Shown one piece after another: positions 8,168 to 16,052 of a stretch of DNA of 64,000 nucleotides; the first letter of the stretch is position 1, and each line of letters begins with the position of its first letter. The DNA is from a virus. The DNA lies in the IMG/VR virus record IMGVR_UViG_3300021142_000014, positions 35,714-99,713 of that record, one strand, 5' to 3'. The notes under the pieces were generated by a model. The model was given only the letters and a program-made list of their open reading frames with translations. It searched no databases and was not told the origin of the DNA. Both the position numbers and the translations under genes were made by a program.

Positions 8168-9440
8168 TGTTATCCTCATATTCACGAACAACTTGAAGTG
8201 ACGTACGATCTTTAAGTTCAAAACCCATCATCCATGACTTAAGGTCACTGCGACGACTCTTAAGAATATCCATCACCAATGCCTCTTGTTGCTTCATTTC
8301 CTTGGTAGCACCAATGCCGATAGCCATGTCTACAATCTGTTCGATCTGTGAACTAAGTCCAATGTTAGCTAGCCCACCACGACCCTTCTTATTTTTCATA
8401 GCTTCACGGTTGAACTGAGCAAGCCATACAGAGGCCATACCCATCTCTCGGTTGGTAGATGCAACATCAGTAATCACTTCAGACATTTGTAGAGTCTGGA
8501 AGTTGCTTGCTTGGCCGTAACTTTTCTCAGTGCTAATCCATGACAACTGGTCACCGACAATCATGTCTGCTCCCCAATGCTTAGCCTTAGAGTAAAGTTC
8601 CATAACGCTTCGCTCGCTCTTACGGCTAGGAGAGTCGATGAGTAGATACTCACCAAACTCCATAACCTCTTCACGAGCTTCTTTAAGACGCTTCAACTCA
8701 TTAGGTGTTAGCTGACCACGCTCATAACGAGCATACGGCACACCGCTAACAAGACAGTCAAGACGCATCAAGGTTAGTTCTTTACGAAGTTCTAACGATG
8801 CAAAATAAACCTTGTTCTTACGGCGTGCTGCTTCAAGAGCAATAACGGAACCTACCCATGACTTACCAACGTTAGGGATACCTACGACAACCGCAAGCTC
8901 ACCTTTCTGAATTCCATACATGTGATCATTCAATGCATCCCAGCCAAGATAGATGCCCTTCTTATCTTTTGTTGGGTTAGATACTTCATCCATGTAATCA
9001 TTCACACGACGTTCGTAACCATCACCGTAGATTTCAATACGCTCACGTGTACTGGTATCACTCTGAATCTTTGTAAGGCTACTTAGTGCCATGGAGATAC
9101 CAACCTCTGGGTCATCTTCCAAAGCATTGGCAGCTTTTAGCAAAGCACTCTGAGTAGATGCTTTACGATATTTAGTTATCAACTCTTCAATAAGAACGCC
9201 TACTAGGTATTCTTCTTCAGGCCACTCATTACGAGCAAAATAATCTTCAAACTTAGTTTCAAGGAAATCACGATCTACAGTTTGTTTGAACTCACTGCGA
9301 ATGTAATAATCCACACTATATTCAAACAACTCACGTACACCATCATCAAAGAAGTGCTCACTACGAATTCCTTTCGCCCATATATCATCAAAACTTTCTA
9401 GCTTGACAAAATGGCGAACCATACTCTTTTCAATATCCAT
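8160..9440 (-). CDS. dnaB: Replicative DNA helicase, DnaB family
   Basis: A 426-residue protein with an N-terminal helical region (1-125), then a RecA-type ATPase core. Walker A is GIPNVGKSW (187-195), Walker B ADMIVGDQL near 294-302, followed by WLAQFNREA and a C-terminal SRRSDLKSW that fits an arginine-finger region. It would form the hexameric 5'-3' fork helicase. The neighbouring loader gene upstream and primase gene downstream give a complete helicase-loader-primase block. The length is close to bacterial DnaB. Confidence 0.92.
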   Translation of the reverse strand: MDIEKSMVRHFVKLESFDDIWAKGIRSEHFFDDGVRELFEYSVDYYIRSEFKQTVDRDFLETKFEDYFARNEWPEEEYLVGVLIEELITKYRKASTQSALLKAANALEDDPEVGISMALSSLTKIQSDTSTRERIEIYGDGYERRVNDYMDEVSNPTKDKKGIYLGWDALNDHMYGIQKGELAVVVGIPNVGKSWVGSVIALEAARRKNKVYFASLELRKELTLMRLDCLVSGVPYARYERGQLTPNELKRLKEAREEVMEFGEYLLIDSPSRKSERSVMELYSKAKHWGADMIVGDQLSWISTEKSYGQASNFQTLQMSEVITDVASTNREMGMASVWLAQFNREAMKNKKGRGGLANIGLSSQIEQIVDMAIGIGATKEMKQQEALVMDILKSRRSDLKSWMMGFELKDRTSLQVVREYEDNND

Positions 9441-9454
9441 CTTCTTACTTTCTA

Positions 9455-10255
9455 TTAAATAATCTTACGTACTGTACCATTCTTGATTTCATCAAGAGTT
9501 CTGTTCCTTGCATACTCACGATAGTCGACACCATCCATGTTATGTACAATCATTCTTTCTTTTAGGAGAGAAAAAATAGCACTACCGTATCCTTCATTCA
9601 ATTCTTCAATTGTCATGTTCGTAGTAATAAATGTAGGGCGGTTGTCGAGCGCACGCTGACGCAATACATGGTCAAACGTTGCTTCACTTAGGTTGTTCTT
9701 TGTTCGGAACTCTTTGCCAATGTCATCCAAGAAGAATACATCGCTTTTAACTACCTTAGATTCAAAACGAGCTTTTTCTTCGTTGCTACCCCATCCTCTG
9801 GTGAACTCATCAACCATTTGTGTAAAAGTAGCAAAGTAAACAGTATAACCAAGCTTTACAAGCTCTTTGGCCATAAGGCTTGTAAGAAGTGTTTTACCTG
9901 TACCCCATGTTCCGTGGTACATCAAACCCATTCCACCTTTAACAAAGTCCTTATGTTGACTTAGATAAATCTGTGCAAGCTCTAAACCTTTGTGATCACC
10001 GTTGAAATCTTGCCAATCAAGTCGTTGATAATTGAGCCCAATGCCAGCACGTAGATAGTGTTTGTACAATTGCAATTGAACTTTGCAATCACCACAAGTT
10101 CTATCTTCGCATGTAGGACAACCGTTTTTATTGAACGTCTCAAACTGGGGATGCTTGAGTTCTAGGTACTCAATCTCTTCATCATCTAGAAAATCATATT
10201 TTAGATTGACGTAATCTTTTTGCCAATCAAACAGCGAATCGTTTAAAGAAGTCAT
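9455..10255 (-). CDS. dnaC: DnaC-like helicase loader (AAA+ ATPase)
   Basis: A 266-residue protein with a four-cysteine zinc motif near the N-terminus (C46, C49, C54, C57), Walker A GTWGTGKT (115-122), Walker B VFFLDDIGKEF (173-183) and a sensor strand TFITTNMTIEEL. This matches DnaC/DnaI-type loaders that open DnaB rings and place them on ssDNA. It is directly upstream of the dnaB gene. The zinc cluster at the N-terminus recalls DnaI. The upstream gene overlaps its start by 29 nt. Confidence 0.9.
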   Translation of the reverse strand: MTSLNDSLFDWQKDYVNLKYDFLDDEEIEYLELKHPQFETFNKNGCPTCEDRTCGDCKVQLQLYKHYLRAGIGLNYQRLDWQDFNGDHKGLELAQIYLSQHKDFVKGGMGLMYHGTWGTGKTLLTSLMAKELVKLGYTVYFATFTQMVDEFTRGWGSNEEKARFESKVVKSDVFFLDDIGKEFRTKNNLSEATFDHVLRQRALDNRPTFITTNMTIEELNEGYGSAIFSLLKERMIVHNMDGVDYREYARNRTLDEIKNGTVRKII

Positions 10256-10694
10256 CTGTATTCATTAACCCTTCTGAACTTGGTCGGTTCTCTTCTTTTA
10301 TCTTATTTTGTTGCAACTCAATGTAGAGGGTGTCCTGAATCCATTTACTGCCCTTACTAAAAGCTGTAATGGTCATAACCATATCATTAATCTTACCGCC
10401 ATGCTTGTCAAACAACAATGCAATCATTGGACCAGCATCTTCCTTATAACGTTCTTGGAAGCTTTTAAGTATAGCAAGCTCTTTGACCCATTCAACTACA
10501 TATTCAAAACCGTTAACTTCTTTATAACGATTAGAAAAATATAGCAATAGCTCTTTAGGAGTTGCAGTAGAGAGATCTAATTCTTTTACAAGATCTTCTT
10601 TACTCTCTATTAGCTTTACTTCAACAACGTCATCGTAGTCATTGTCATCATAATTTGACAATGGACCATCAAAACTTTTCTTTTCTAGTGTCAT
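10227..10694 (-). CDS. Hypothetical 155-residue protein upstream of helicase loader
   Basis: The start at 10694 (MTLEKKSFDGPLSNY) is preceded by TTAGAGGAATTAAAA, a good ribosome binding site; an upstream in-frame start would only extend into the neighbour. Residues 15-40 are acidic (DDNDYDDVVEVKL), and the rest alternates helices with a Trp/Tyr-rich middle (FEYVVEWVKEL). It overlaps dnaC by 29 nt, so a replication-associated role is possible. No family recognised. Confidence 0.6.
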   Translation of the reverse strand: MTLEKKSFDGPLSNYDDNDYDDVVEVKLIESKEDLVKELDLSTATPKELLLYFSNRYKEVNGFEYVVEWVKELAILKSFQERYKEDAGPMIALLFDKHGGKINDMVMTITAFSKGSKWIQDTLYIELQQNKIKEENRPSSEGLMNTDDFFKRFAV

Positions 10695-11043
10695 TTTTAA
10701 TTCCTCTAACTGATAGAAACTTATCACATACATCTGAGAACATTTGAATCTTTTTACTAATAAATTCACGCGTTACAGAATCGATGTCATGCAAACCACG
10801 ACCATTTGGACCAATGGCAGAAATATTAGATTTGTTAATCAATAAAAATCGCCATTGAGTGACTATATCATCTCTATCGTTTTCTTCATGGCCATAAACC
10901 TGTACCCATTTTTCATCAAGACCACAGATATATCCTACGTATACGAATCCATCACTAAAGATTTGTACTTCTTGTTTTCTACTAGCAACGATGGCTATAT
11001 TTCGCTCAAACATTACATCAGAAAGTTGTGCAAGGTTTTCCAT
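10669..11043 (-). CDS. Putative Sm-like (LSm/Hfq-type fold) protein
   Basis: A 124-residue protein from the TAATG start at 11043; an ATG two codons earlier is also possible. Residues ~25-50 read EVQIFSDGFVYVGYICGLDE then KWVQVYG, and FLLINKSNISAIGPNG follows near 67-82. Strand order, the DG turn, GLDE position and the NISAIGPNG block resemble Sm1 and Sm2 motifs of Sm-like proteins, which form rings that bind RNA. The C-terminal 40 residues are helical and charged. The assignment rests on pattern only; it could be another small beta barrel. Confidence 0.4.
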   Translation of the reverse strand: MENLAQLSDVMFERNIAIVASRKQEVQIFSDGFVYVGYICGLDEKWVQVYGHEENDRDDIVTQWRFLLINKSNISAIGPNGRGLHDIDSVTREFISKKIQMFSDVCDKFLSVRGIKNDTRKEKF

Positions 11044-11318
11044 TACCATTCACCGTCCGTATTGTTTTTCCAACTACTAAAATCTACTTCAAAGCCACCC
11101 CATTTGCTAGGAGCTTCAAACAAAGAAAAACTGTTTAATTTATTTTTTTGTTCAAACACAGCATCAACAAGATGCCAAGAATAAATGAATGGTGTTGCTA
11201 TGATTACTATTGGCGATAATATAAGAAAAACAATGCCAAACACAGCAGTTACAAACATTTTAATCACATTTGATTTTGACACGATATCAACTATCTGTCT
11301 CGATCTTTTTCTATTCAT
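11043..11318 (-). CDS. Small membrane protein (91 residues)
   Basis: It starts MNRKRSRQIVDIV, with a basic N-terminus, then about 30 hydrophobic residues (20-50, MFVTAVFGIVFLILSPIVII) that could form two membrane helices, then a polar Trp-rich tail. AAGAAAGGAAAGTAA precedes the ATG. The stop overlaps the next start by 1 nt. Function unknown. Confidence 0.6.
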   Translation of the reverse strand: MNRKRSRQIVDIVSKSNVIKMFVTAVFGIVFLILSPIVIIATPFIYSWHLVDAVFEQKNKLNSFSLFEAPSKWGGFEVDFSSWKNNTDGEW

Positions 11319-11347
11319 TTACTTTCCTTTCTTACTTTTGTAAGATC

Positions 11348-12412
11348 TTAAAAATAATCCTCAAATGGATCATCTAATTCTTCGTCAGCATAAATATTAA
11401 AATCATCTACACTGTCATATTGTTCAAAAAACTCTGGGAACTGCATGTTGCCTACTTCACAAATACGTATGATCATTTTATCTTCTAAAAAATCTAACGA
11501 ATAAGGATCGTCATCAACATTTATAGCAATAGTACTAATATTATCAATCCAATCATCAATAAAATCATTTACTACTTCTATGTCTTCGGCAACAATCAAA
11601 CGTATGTCACCATAGAGTGTATCAAACAGATCTTTAGAATTCAAGTTCTCAAGGCGAACATAACGAGCAACATAATTAGAATTAATTATTTTTTGCACCA
11701 ACTCGCTCTTGCGTGTTAAAGGTAGTTTATCTCTATAACTTTCTATAAACTCACCATAGAATGTAATCATTGCTGCACTGAACTCTTTAATCTGTTTTTT
11801 AGTTAATTTACCTAAAATAAAATAAAACTTTGGTGCTAAGCATCCTTCACCATAAAAAGAAAAGAAATCAAAACATATTCTATTAATTATACTTGGTGTT
11901 AATTGTTCAGATCTAACTAATCCAAAACTAAATTTAAAACCATGTTCCCAAACGCGACGATCAACCGTTTCATATTCTCTAAACGTTTCCATAGCATTCT
12001 GATTGCCAAAAACAATAATATCAGTAGAATTTTCAATTTCATCTCGCCACTCGCTACTTAATTTTAATTCATCATTGTGTGCAACAAAGATTCTAGTACG
12101 AATATGTTCAGCATAATTATCTAATACATTTTGCACCAAGAAACTTTCATCTAAGCTAGGTACTTTTACAACTATGCTATCTGGTCCTGACAACATAATG
12201 CAAAGGAATACACTTTTAGCAATAAGACCAGGCGTTTCTTTTGATCCAACAATTAGAAATTTACGACCTGTTTTTTCTTTGTATTCTTCAAAACTGTTAG
12301 GTACAAACAAGTGTTCAATTACCATTCGATAATCATTAGGTAGAAAACGACCATATTGCGATAACACATCAACCATATCAATCGATGGATTGATAATCCA
12401 TTTGCTATTCAT
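11348..12412 (-). CDS. LuxC-like protein (acyl-CoA reductase / ALDH fold)
   Basis: A 354-residue protein. Residues 52-62 (FLIVGSKETPG) then CIMLSGPDSIVVKVPS (71-86) match the cofactor-binding part of LuxC-type acyl-CoA reductases, DIIVFGNQNAMETF (131-144) matches their IVI-GSDE-like block, HGFKFSFGLV (157-166) corresponds to GHRVSFGVV, and SFYGEGCLAPKFYFI (185-199) corresponds to the catalytic D-QQGCLSPQ segment, placing the nucleophile at C191. LuxC enzymes reduce activated fatty acids to aldehydes. No LuxD, LuxE or luciferase is nearby; the gene sits among replication genes and overlaps the flap endonuclease stop by 4 nt. The acidic C-terminus is atypical. The fold seems good; activity is unproven. 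Confidence 0.55.
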   Translation of the reverse strand: MNSKWIINPSIDMVDVLSQYGRFLPNDYRMVIEHLFVPNSFEEYKEKTGRKFLIVGSKETPGLIAKSVFLCIMLSGPDSIVVKVPSLDESFLVQNVLDNYAEHIRTRIFVAHNDELKLSSEWRDEIENSTDIIVFGNQNAMETFREYETVDRRVWEHGFKFSFGLVRSEQLTPSIINRICFDFFSFYGEGCLAPKFYFILGKLTKKQIKEFSAAMITFYGEFIESYRDKLPLTRKSELVQKIINSNYVARYVRLENLNSKDLFDTLYGDIRLIVAEDIEVVNDFIDDWIDNISTIAINVDDDPYSLDFLEDKMIIRICEVGNMQFPEFFEQYDSVDDFNIYADEELDDPFEDYF

Positions 12413-13353
12413 CGCAATTTCCTACCAAAAGGGATAACGTCCTTCCATAAGGTGTTATTCTTCCATCGGTCTTTTACTTGAACAAACCCAAGTTGATCAA
12501 ATAGCTGTTCAAGGTTTAAAGCATTATCATCGCCGTATTTCACTGGATTGAATTGTAGATTACCCAATGGAGGGAATGCAAGCTCTTCATCAATATTTAA
12601 TTCAATTAATTTTTTAGCAAGACGAACTGTATTTATATGATCAGATATTTTTGGGTCTTCTAATGCCAGTACAGAATTTAGATCACCATTTTCAGCAATA
12701 AGTTTTGTAGCTTTCTTAGGACCAATACCTGGGATTCCTTTAACGTTATCACCCTTATCGCCCATCAATGCCCAGATTTCAGGAAGGCGCCATGGGTCTA
12801 CACCCCATTGTTCGTGGATGGAAACAACATCGTATATTTCTTCTTCAATATCTTTATAACTGATGCTTGGTTTAACAACCGTAATGTTGTGTCTAATTAA
12901 TTGGTGCAAATCATGATCAGCACTGACAATAATAATGCGTTCAAAAACTCCTGAATAATTCAAAGCAGCTGTAGCAATTATGTCATCTGCTTCTACATTC
13001 TCAATACGCATATATGGCAAACCAGCATTTAAACAAAGATGCATAAACATGCTAAGTTGTGGTTTAAATTCCATTGAAAAAACATCGCCCATTGGACTCT
13101 TATTATCATGTTTGCGATTGGCTTTATATTCTGGATCGAGAGCCAATCTTTTAGAGCTACGTCCTTTATCAAAGGCTACAAGAAGATGTGATGGCTCATA
13201 CTTACGCACTAAGTTGGCAATAACATTAAATGCACCATAAGCTCCCCATGTACCTGATCCATCTGGGGCACTGAGACCTTGCCTCATCAACCCGCTAAAC
13301 GAGCGAATGAAAACATTATGTCCATCAAAAATAAGTAATGTTTTCTTTTCCAT
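12409..13353 (-). CDS. 5'-3' exonuclease / flap endonuclease
   Basis: A 314-residue protein starting MEKKTLLIFDGHNVFIRSF, with the first metal-binding aspartate at D10, ENVEADDIIATAA around 118-130, IVSADHDLHQLI around 141-152, and MGDKGDNVKGIPGIGPKKA forming the helix-hairpin-helix (H3TH) region around 197-215. This is the PIN-like FEN/Pol I exonuclease family, which removes RNA primers and flaps. With phage primase and polymerase encoded nearby, it would process Okazaki fragments. The stop overlaps the next gene by 4 nt. Confidence 0.9.
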   Translation of the reverse strand: MEKKTLLIFDGHNVFIRSFSGLMRQGLSAPDGSGTWGAYGAFNVIANLVRKYEPSHLLVAFDKGRSSKRLALDPEYKANRKHDNKSPMGDVFSMEFKPQLSMFMHLCLNAGLPYMRIENVEADDIIATAALNYSGVFERIIIVSADHDLHQLIRHNITVVKPSISYKDIEEEIYDVVSIHEQWGVDPWRLPEIWALMGDKGDNVKGIPGIGPKKATKLIAENGDLNSVLALEDPKISDHINTVRLAKKLIELNIDEELAFPPLGNLQFNPVKYGDDNALNLEQLFDQLGFVQVKDRWKNNTLWKDVIPFGRKLR

Positions 13354-13361
13354 GGTTATCT

Positions 13362-13703
13362 TTATTTACTACCTTTTCGATAGCGATTTCGGTGTTTCTT
13401 TATTGGTTCTTTAAAAGCATCAACTCTTAATACAATCAAACGTAATTGTCGATCTGTCATCTTATTAGCTCTACGCAAAGCATGAGCAATTTTAAGTATG
13501 TCATTTAGGCTGTAACGTCTTTTACCGCCAGGTGTTCTATTAATCTCTATTTGATTGCCCAGAGAATCGTATAAAAATTGTTCTTTTGCTCTAAAAGCTG
13601 CTGGCAATAAATCAAAAAATGCTGCAGCCATCCCTTGAGTAAACAAAAGATCATCATCACGAAGTCTTAATGCACGTTTTGGCCTATTAGAGGCTTCTGA
13701 CAT
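13362..13703 (-). CDS. MerR-like helix-turn-helix protein
   Basis: The start is placed at 13703 (MSEASNRPKRALRL), overlapping the upstream gene by 17 nt; an ATG at 13745 would extend the overlap. The 113-residue product has NRTPGGKRRYSLNDI near residues 55-69, the wing-like R-T-GG-RRY signature of MerR-type DNA-binding domains, followed by helices (LRRANKMTDRQLRLIVLRV) and a basic tail KKHRNRYRKGSK. It is probably a DNA-binding regulator or excisionase-like factor. No effector domain is present. Confidence 0.55.
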   Translation of the reverse strand: MSEASNRPKRALRLRDDDLLFTQGMAAAFFDLLPAAFRAKEQFLYDSLGNQIEINRTPGGKRRYSLNDILKIAHALRRANKMTDRQLRLIVLRVDAFKEPIKKHRNRYRKGSK

Positions 13704-14376
13704 AGAACGCTGAACGAACCTTACCAGGAGTAGTTGCCTGAACAATCTGTTCCATGCCTATGTTGCCAAGTTTAAGTTCTTTTTCCAAAGCTTCTTCATT
13801 GAGTTCATATTCTAAAGAGTATGAAGTCTCAGACTTACCATTGGGGTACTTGATTGTTTTATTAATACCAATCTCGTTAGTTATACTTGCAAACTGATCT
13901 GCATCTAGTTTTTGTCTTAACAAATCAATATCAATATTAAGTTTACCGCCAGAAACTTCTTTACTTAGCTTTATACCATGTTCTGGACTAACTAGGTAGC
14001 CACTTTCTGTTGTGTAATCTTTGCCTTCGTGGGCAATCCGCATATTAATAACTTCTGTTGCGTATGCCTTAAGAGCACTCTCTCGTCCTTCTACAATGTC
14101 CTTAGCATTACGAACAGCAATCAATTCTGCAGAAAGAGTATCAACCTCTAAAGGAGTAACATTAGGAGATGGAGCACTAATATTTGTAGAACCAAGAACC
14201 TCAAAGAGAGATCCCATAACCTCATCAACATTCGTGAGGTTTACATCAATGGCACTATTTCTTCGAGTCTCCGCTCGTGTTGCCACCTTGGGTGATTCTC
14301 CATACGAAGGTTCCATAACCTCCTGCAGGGGTGTAGTAGTAGGTACCTTGCGCTTTGGCATAATTGGTTGACCCAT
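13687..14376 (-). CDS. Hypothetical 229-residue early protein
   Basis: The start at 14376 (MGQPIMPKRKVPTTTPL) has AAGGAGAAAAACA directly upstream, a strong ribosome binding site. The first ~60 residues are polar and likely disordered; the middle is helical (LSAELIAVRNAKDIVEGRES), and the second half contains TESGYLVSPEHGIKLSKEV and a long helix with EEALEKELKLG. No family recognised. It lies directly downstream of the proteasome-like gene, so a linked function is conceivable. Confidence 0.6.
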   Translation of the reverse strand: MGQPIMPKRKVPTTTPLQEVMEPSYGESPKVATRAETRRNSAIDVNLTNVDEVMGSLFEVLGSTNISAPSPNVTPLEVDTLSAELIAVRNAKDIVEGRESALKAYATEVINMRIAHEGKDYTTESGYLVSPEHGIKLSKEVSGGKLNIDIDLLRQKLDADQFASITNEIGINKTIKYPNGKSETSYSLEYELNEEALEKELKLGNIGMEQIVQATTPGKVRSAFYVRSL

Positions 14377-14394
14377 TGTTTTTCTCCTTACTCA

Positions 14395-14967
14395 TTAAGC
14401 TTGTTTGATTTCAAGACTCTTGCTAGTAGCATACCATATATCGCCACTAACTCCTACTGCAGTTTTAGTTGCGTTTCTAGCTGCTTTAATAACATCATTT
14501 TTTGTCCATGGGCCTTCATCACCCAAAGAACCAAATGCTTCTGGTGCACCAGATCCCATAGCCCATCGACCACTAATTGGTATAGTTACTGAAAAATCAT
14601 CATCAATAGCTATAATCTTATCATCAATGATAATTAAAAGACCAGCTCCAAAAGATTCAATCTTTTTACTAGTCTCCAATGCACCATGCTCATCAAGTGC
14701 AGTTCTCATTGCTGGAATTACATCTTTAACAATAAATTGCTCAAGATTGTCACGATGAAATTCACGTAGTTCAGGCCAATCAGTCCAATGTTGAATTACT
14801 TGAGTTGCTCTAACGCTGCCACAACCGCCAAAAATGTATTGACGTTCTTTATCAATCCAAAGCTTTCCAGATCCTTCATGAGTTTTGTTATAATCCCAAG
14901 AGATTTCTGAATCAGCGGCAATAACCACTCCATCAACTTTGGTAATAGCAGCAGCAAGAACAGTCAT
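14395..14967 (-). CDS. Proteasome-beta/HslV-like Ntn-hydrolase
   Basis: A 190-residue protein beginning M-T-V-L-A-A-A, so Met removal exposes Thr as the N-terminal nucleophile without a long propeptide. GVVIAADSE (13-21) puts an Asp at mature position 18 and GSGKLW (32-37) a Lys at mature position 34, one residue later than T1/D17/K33 of HslV. FGGCGSVRATQVI (46-58), FGAGLLIIIDDK and WAMGSGAPEAFGSL match further proteasome-family blocks, including the serine-glycine near the active site. It is likely a self-compartmentalising protease-like subunit; no ATPase partner is visible. The host in many Actinobacteria has its own proteasome. Virion maturation or host-protein turnover are both possible. 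Confidence 0.75.
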   Translation of the reverse strand: MTVLAAAITKVDGVVIAADSEISWDYNKTHEGSGKLWIDKERQYIFGGCGSVRATQVIQHWTDWPELREFHRDNLEQFIVKDVIPAMRTALDEHGALETSKKIESFGAGLLIIIDDKIIAIDDDFSVTIPISGRWAMGSGAPEAFGSLGDEGPWTKNDVIKAARNATKTAVGVSGDIWYATSKSLEIKQA

Positions 14968-15302
14968 TAGTAGTATTCTTCCTCATCAGTTACAACTATG
15001 TCAGAATCTTCTGATGTAGATTCAACCTCTTCTTCTGTAGATTCTTCTACTTTTGGAAGTGGTTCTGAAATAAGTTCTGTTACTACGTTCTTAAATTGAG
15101 GACCTACAACATCGTCCCACATGCTTCCAAACAGTGCCTGGAGGCGTGTGTTCATATCCTCACCCTCTTCAAGATCAGCAGCTAGTTCATTTGGGCTAAT
15201 AGAAAGCTCAGCACCGACTTCGGGCTTAATCCAATCCCATTCGCCTTTAGCGTTCTTTACTTGTAGAGTTGCACCGATACTAACCGATAGTTTCAGTTCC
15301 AT
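14967..15302 (-). CDS. Hypothetical acidic 111-residue protein
   Basis: The second of two adjacent ATGs (15302, MELKLSVSIGATLQ) is preferred because AAAGGAAG lies at a workable distance from it. The N-terminal half is beta-rich (KGEWDWIKPEVGAEL); the last 35 residues are almost all Glu, Asp, Ser and Thr. It is coupled by TAATG to the proteasome-like gene downstream, which invites the question whether it is a partner or substrate adaptor. No family recognised. Confidence 0.55.
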   Translation of the reverse strand: MELKLSVSIGATLQVKNAKGEWDWIKPEVGAELSISPNELAADLEEGEDMNTRLQALFGSMWDDVVGPQFKNVVTELISEPLPKVEESTEEEVESTSEDSDIVVTDEEEYY

Positions 15303-15408
15303 CATCTTCCTTTAGTTCTTGATCTTTTTTTAATGATTCAGCTTGTAATCTAGCGTGTTCAACTAGATGACGATATCCACAATTAGGGCATTGGCATTTC
15401 ACTGTCAT
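15280..15408 (-). CDS. Small 42-residue zinc-ribbon protein
   Basis: The ATG at 15408 is preceded by CGAAAGGAAGACA, a strong ribosome binding site. Residues 5-14 read CQCPNCGYRH, giving a plausible Cys3His zinc site, followed by a charged helix. It overlaps both neighbours by about 23-26 nt, similar to other overlaps in this genome. Function unknown. Confidence 0.55.
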   Translation of the reverse strand: MTVKCQCPNCGYRHLVEHARLQAESLKKDQELKEDDGTETIG

Positions 15409-15577
15409 TGTCTTCCTTTCGTTCTTCAATTAAGAATAGCTGATCATCTGGCACTGCGTCAATTTCATCGTAGGTCCATTCAATAATTATTCTACCATCA
15501 GTAGTCTTACCAACAACTTTACCTAGATTGAGTTTAAGAGCTACGATGTCACCAATTTGATATTCATGTTCATTCAT
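15383..15577 (-). CDS. Small SH3/KOW-like barrel protein
   Basis: The 64-residue product MNEHEYQIGDIVALKL continues GKVVGKTTDGRIIIEW, a strand-turn-strand pattern typical of small SH3-like barrels such as KOW domains, then an acidic tail ending MPMP. The start at 15577 overlaps the upstream stop by 8 nt; an alternative ATG at 15589 has AGGAG just upstream but very close. Function unknown. Confidence 0.5.
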   Translation of the reverse strand: MNEHEYQIGDIVALKLNLGKVVGKTTDGRIIIEWTYDEIDAVPDDQLFLIEERKEDNDSEMPMP

Positions 15578-15908
15578 TGTTTTCTTCATTTCTCCTAGCA
15601 GCCTCTTTTACCCAATTCATCATATCTATGAGTTCTTTTGCTTTAAACATAATTGTTTCATCGACTTCAATGCCATTTGCTAAAACAATTTCAAGCAACG
15701 TATCAGTTACTTCAATAACTTGATCAACACCTTTTTCATAAAAAACATACTTATATGGTTCTTTAAAAGTTGGTGTTTCTTGAACTTTTTTTCTTTCTTC
15801 TTCCATAATTTTTTTATTCTCTTCCATACGATTGCTTAATTTAACTAATTCCATACCAATAGCAAATTGTGTTCCACGTTTTAAGAGTTGTGTACTTAAT
15901 CTAGCCAT
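15570..15908 (-). CDS. Hypothetical coiled-coil protein (112 residues)
   Basis: It starts MARLSTQLLKRGTQFAIGME and has AAGTAAGGATTAT upstream. Residues 25-45 form a highly charged coiled-coil-like segment (NRMEENKKIMEEERKKV), and the C-terminal half contains two acidic helices. It is the first gene after the promoter-like site at 15934-15963, about 20-25 nt downstream of the expected transcription start. No family recognised. Confidence 0.6.
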   Translation of the reverse strand: MARLSTQLLKRGTQFAIGMELVKLSNRMEENKKIMEEERKKVQETPTFKEPYKYVFYEKGVDQVIEVTDTLLEIVLANGIEVDETIMFKAKELIDMMNWVKEAARRNEENNE

Positions 15909-15933
15909 ATAATCCTTACTTTTGTTTATAAAA

Positions 15934-15963
15934 ACTTTACCATAAAAACAATATGATTGTCAA
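15934..15963 (-). promoter_or_regulatory. Sigma70-type promoter candidate downstream of tRNAs
   Basis: Read on the minus strand, a perfect -35 box TTGACA (15958-15963) is followed after 18 nt by TAAAGT (15934-15939), a 4/6 match to the -10 consensus. The expected start is near 15927, leaving about 20 nt and a good ribosome binding site before the gene starting at 15908. It lies in one of the few non-coding gaps and would drive the proteasome-like gene and replication block. Confidence 0.6.
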
Positions 15964-15967
15964 ATCT

Positions 15968-16051
15968 TGGTGGATGGAGAGGGATTCGAACCCCCGAACA
16001 ATAAAGAACTGGTTTACAGCCAGCCGCGTTTGGCCACTTCGCTACCCATCC
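15968..16051 (-). tRNA. tRNA-Tyr (GTA)
   Basis: On the minus strand the 84-nt sequence begins GGATGGG and ends CCATCCACCA, closing a 7-bp acceptor stem with an encoded CCA. The anticodon arm CTGG-CTGTAAA-CCAG gives anticodon GTA (Tyr). The T arm contains GGTTCGAATCC, and a long variable arm is present as expected for bacterial tRNA-Tyr. It lies 1 nt from the tRNA-Arg gene. Confidence 0.95.
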
Positions 16052-16052
16052 G

